From positions 2,790,137 to 2,854,136 of the forward strand of contig CM024184.1 of assembly GCA_013433145.1 (NCBI GenBank): a stretch of 64,000 bases of DNA, in the 5' to 3' direction. Positions within the stretch are counted from its first letter, which is position 1, and each line of letters opens with the position of its first letter. Shown in pieces: positions 60,601 to 64,000 of the stretch. The notes beneath the pieces are model-generated. The model did no database searches. It was given only the letters and a program-made list of their open reading frames with translations, and was not told where the DNA came from. Both the position numbers and the translations under genes were made by a program. The stretch is from Ascaris suum (taxonomy: Eukaryota > Nematoda > Chromadorea > Rhabditida > Ascarididae).

Positions 60601-63600
60601 TCCACATTGAAAGAGTTTAATTCTTTCAATATGCAACATTTTCGTTTTTATTGCTGCATCGAAAGTATTCAATCAAATAAGCAATACCTATTTACCTGTT
60701 AGTTATATTAATGTTCACCTTCACCTTATTATGAGTATTTCCGGTTGGCATTACAAAAGAGTATAACACTATGGATTCCTTCAATAGTTCTTTGTTCATA
60801 AATCATTCCCCTATAAATAATCTATTCGTTTTTTTTTAAAATTTCATTTGGATTGAGAATTATGAGCGTGAAATTGTTGATGAAAAATTTCCTCTTATTT
60901 AGCAAAAAAAAAAAACTATCTTTTTTTGAATTCCAACTATAATGATGGTAAATTTAAACTTGAGAAAAGTCACTCGACGACTTCTCTTCCATTAATAAAA
61001 AATTTCCCTTCAAACAATTTCGACTTATGGAAATTTTTGAAAATTTTTTTCCATTATTGAAAACTTTTCATTAAAAAATATTCGATGTTTTTTTTTTGCT
61101 AATATAGTTGGAAAGTTTTTTTCTTTTTCGCAAAAATATCATAGGTTGTATGCTGCACAATTCTGCAATTGACCATATTTAATGACGCTCTCACCGATTT
61201 ATGGAAAATATTTTCTGCTTATCCAATCTAATCATATATCTTGTAACATATTGCGCATTCCATAGGCCTATTTAAAATTCCAAATTGTACTCAATTTAAA
61301 TCAATTCCATTCTTTGTTATGACGAATGATGTAAATCGATTCACACACATATAAAGATATTGCAATATCAGTTGGAATTCTTTATGCGGTTATAAATAAT
61401 GATTTTTTTAAATCGGGATCGAAATTCCTTGCGAAGTTTATTTATTTATTTATTTATTTCAATCAACAGAGCATTCATTACGAATAAATGTCTCTTCATA
61501 TCGCTTTCACCTACCGCGAGTCAATCCTTTTCTGATCCATTTGGCTCCCGCTGTCTTTCTTAGAGTCACTCCGTCTCGATGCAGGTCGGCCTCTCCTTCT
61601 TACAGCTCGATCTCTCCTTGTTGCAGATCGAAATTCCTTCCGAAGTTATTCAGTAATAAAGAGTAAAGTTCACACTAAAGAATCGATAAAGAAGTTCATT
61701 AATTGTGATTTAACAAATTTTGCTTATTACCTTAAAGCCTCTCACTTCAGAATTCAGAACTAGTTGAACATACAACAGATTTAATAGCATATTTGCATTC
61801 ATGAACATATTTACGCAATATTTCATTAACGTTAACGCGCACTTCATATGTTAATTTTTTTTTAAAATTTGGCTCTATCGCCATACCTATCGATGACCGA
61901 ATACACCTCCCACCTCATCCCCGTCCACCTCCCTTCTTCTTATAGAGAGATCTTTGTTCGTAAATATTTTTGCATTTTTTGGGCACTATAAATCAAATCA
62001 ATCGAGTGATTAACTCTCCTTCTATCATGCTTTCATATTATTTTCGTGATCGGCAGGAAATTGGCGATTTTGAGTAGAACACAACTGTTTGGTACGACCT
62101 TAAAATGATTTAAGAATTATGAGCGTTCGAATGTAACATTTTTGAAATGGGACTGAAATAATAGACCGATATCAAGGATTAGATCGGTTTCTTTCGTATC
62201 GTTTCTTATCGTCAATTTTGCTTGCTCCTCTTTCGAAATTGCGTTTAATCAGATCATGTTGAGCAAAGCGTTCGCATCGGATCGGTTTCGAGCGGTTTTT
62301 GCGTCGTCTAGCCACATCTCGAGCTCTCGAACTTTTTCTTTATAGGTGTTTATTCGCTGCATTTGCTCACTTATCGAGTATTCGACTGAATAAATACTCC
62401 GCATCATCTAACTCGTCTGAAGATCATCTTTTTGAGTTGAAAAATGATTAGCTGAGAGGAAAAAAGGGGAATGCAAAGAGCACCTGAGGTATGATATTAT
62501 CTGTTGTCTACCTGTTAAAGGTGATGTCTCCATTCGAAATTTCCTCTGAATTAATTCCAGTAATTTTTATTAATAATTACAATATGCGAACGTTCGATAA
62601 AGTGAATTACGAATTTTTCTACGAGCAATCAGCAGAATTCATCGCAATCAATGCATCATAATGTGCCGCCTTTAATAACTGAATTTTTTTTTTCACTTAT
62701 ATTGGACGCAGAAGTAACGCATAAGAGTTGCAAATAGGAACTTTATAGAATAAAAGTTGAAATAAACACTATTCAATTTAGTTTTTAGTTTTTCAGTTAA
62801 TTGAAACGTATAAATTGGAAACTCAATGTGAATAAAAGTTTACAATAAAGTAATTGTTATTCAGTAATAAAATATACTTGAGAAAACTTTAATTTACGAG
62901 TATAATTTTGTTCTTTGAAGGAAATTAAATTAGTGAAAATAATTATATGATGATATTGTATAGAATATAAGCCGCTATTGGCCCCATAAATTAATAACGA
63001 ATGATAAATATTAAAAAATTTTCCCAACAAATTTCGATCAAACGAAAACTTTCGTCAATTTTCAATTAAAAAGGAAATTTCGTTATTTTTGCATCTAAAG
63101 AAATATGAAATGAAAAATAGCGATAAGTGGCACTTCCGCTTCTTCCTTAAATATCTATTCGTGGTTTTTGAATTTCTTGAATGATTATGGAAGATGGCAT
63201 AGGCGGTGATTATAGTCTCAAAGAGGTTCACATCTTTGCCTTCTGCAGTTTCTAAATCAGAATTAGCGAACAAACAAATAGACACATACACGCATACATA
63301 TGCACCGACACAACGTTGTCTTGCAACTGGACAATTTTGTAAATGAATTTATAAGAGCGAATAGAAATTTTCACCAGATGATAACGTCCTTATCAATAGA
63401 GAAGATTTTTCCATTTTTTTTCCCTTCCAAATAAAATAACCTAAGCGGATAGCGAAGAAAGAAAAAAATGAAAGATGCTTAAGAATGGATTATATTTTCT
63501 ATTCTTTTTTTTTCGTTTCTCTTCCCTATACATAGTTATCAGCTTCGTTGTCTTAAAGGTTTGAGTTTAAGCCATTTATATACGTTTATATAAAATAACA

Positions 63601-64000
63601 GTATATATACTTACTTATAAATGACAAAATTATTGATGTGTAATCATAGGCTCTTTTCCTAAGATATAATATAGTATGTGTACTCAATTAAAGAGAGTAA
63701 CTAAATTTTTTTTTTCGAAAAAACTATTGAATTTTGGTGAATTAAATATAGAAGGGAAATTTTTTCATTTAGGTCATCGGAAACATTCTGTTTAATTCTT
63801 TCTTTACCGCATATCTGAGAACTTTCTAAGCTTAAGCCTAATAATGAAATATGCTATTGCAAGATATTTGCCTGCTTGTTGAAATCCTCATGGGCTCTTA
63901 TTTGACAGAATCGAAGATTTACTTCAGATTACTGCCCCCCTTTAACAATTTTTAACGACCTTTCTATGTATGAAAGGGAGTTTTATGCGATATTTGGAAA
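57630..64000. other. AT-rich region without a supported gene
   Basis: No exon with both splice signals and recognisable sequence. It contains a 65-bp direct duplication at 60.0-60.1 kb, very AT-rich DNA at 60.4-61.2 kb full of AAATTTT-type motifs, TTTA repeats near 61.44 kb and poly-T runs. Open frames such as 59.36-59.71 and 59.80-60.08 kb show no family motifs. Confidence 0.5.
60000..60105. repeat. Direct duplication, 65-bp period
   Basis: A 41-base block (beginning CAACTCATGCTTTAGGCTCA and ending CGAAACTA) at 60000-60040 recurs unchanged at 60065-60105. The trailing TGGTATAAACTAC is also repeated, with a six-base deletion in between in the second copy. Confidence 0.92.

Overview
The window is animal nuclear DNA, most likely from a nematode. 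Every protein-coding gene I can support is split into short exons with GT/AG introns of roughly 0.3 to 3 kb. The sequence is AT-rich, with (AT)n microsatellites, long G or C runs, minisatellites and decayed LINE retrotransposons, and there are no bacterial-style operons or ribosome-binding sites. In three genes the start codon lies 0, 12 or 13 bases after a good splice acceptor, as expected for spliced-leader trans-splicing. That is the main reason for proposing a nematode; the lineage is inference.

All supported genes lie on the minus strand, so the right end is upstream. From left to right: (1) 0.5-8.1 kb, six exons of the N-terminal lipid-transport (vitellogenin/apolipophorin) domain of a large lipid transfer protein, with the 3' part off the left edge and the signal-peptide end not found; (2) 8.1-20.4 kb, gene-poor, with two tandem-repeat arrays, a long (AT)n tract, a tRNA-like element and a pair of short candidate exons at 16.2 and 16.7 kb; (3) 20.4-24.8 kb, a complete five-exon TVP23 Golgi membrane-protein gene of about 203 residues; (4) 27.6-46.5 kb, a 19-exon NRDE2 gene of about 1,090 residues, a nuclear RNA-surveillance and nuclear-RNAi factor; (5) 49.1-50.3 kb, a dead LINE reverse transcriptase on the plus strand, with a second one on the minus strand inside an NRDE2 intron at 42.3-42.9 kb; (6) 50.6-56.9 kb, a six-exon gene of about 274 residues with one membrane segment and a long disordered tail, which I do not recognise; (7) 57.5-64 kb, mostly AT-rich DNA without a convincing gene.

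Exon borders were chosen by translating each candidate, finding splice sites and requiring codon phase to agree across junctions. TVP23, the membrane-tail gene and the lipid-transfer exons fit phase throughout. NRDE2 fits except at three exons where one base is missing or extra, and at the exon 3/4 junction. The simplest reading is small sequence errors in an otherwise intact gene. I found no evidence that the genes form one pathway. Their shared orientation could reflect clustering or chance.
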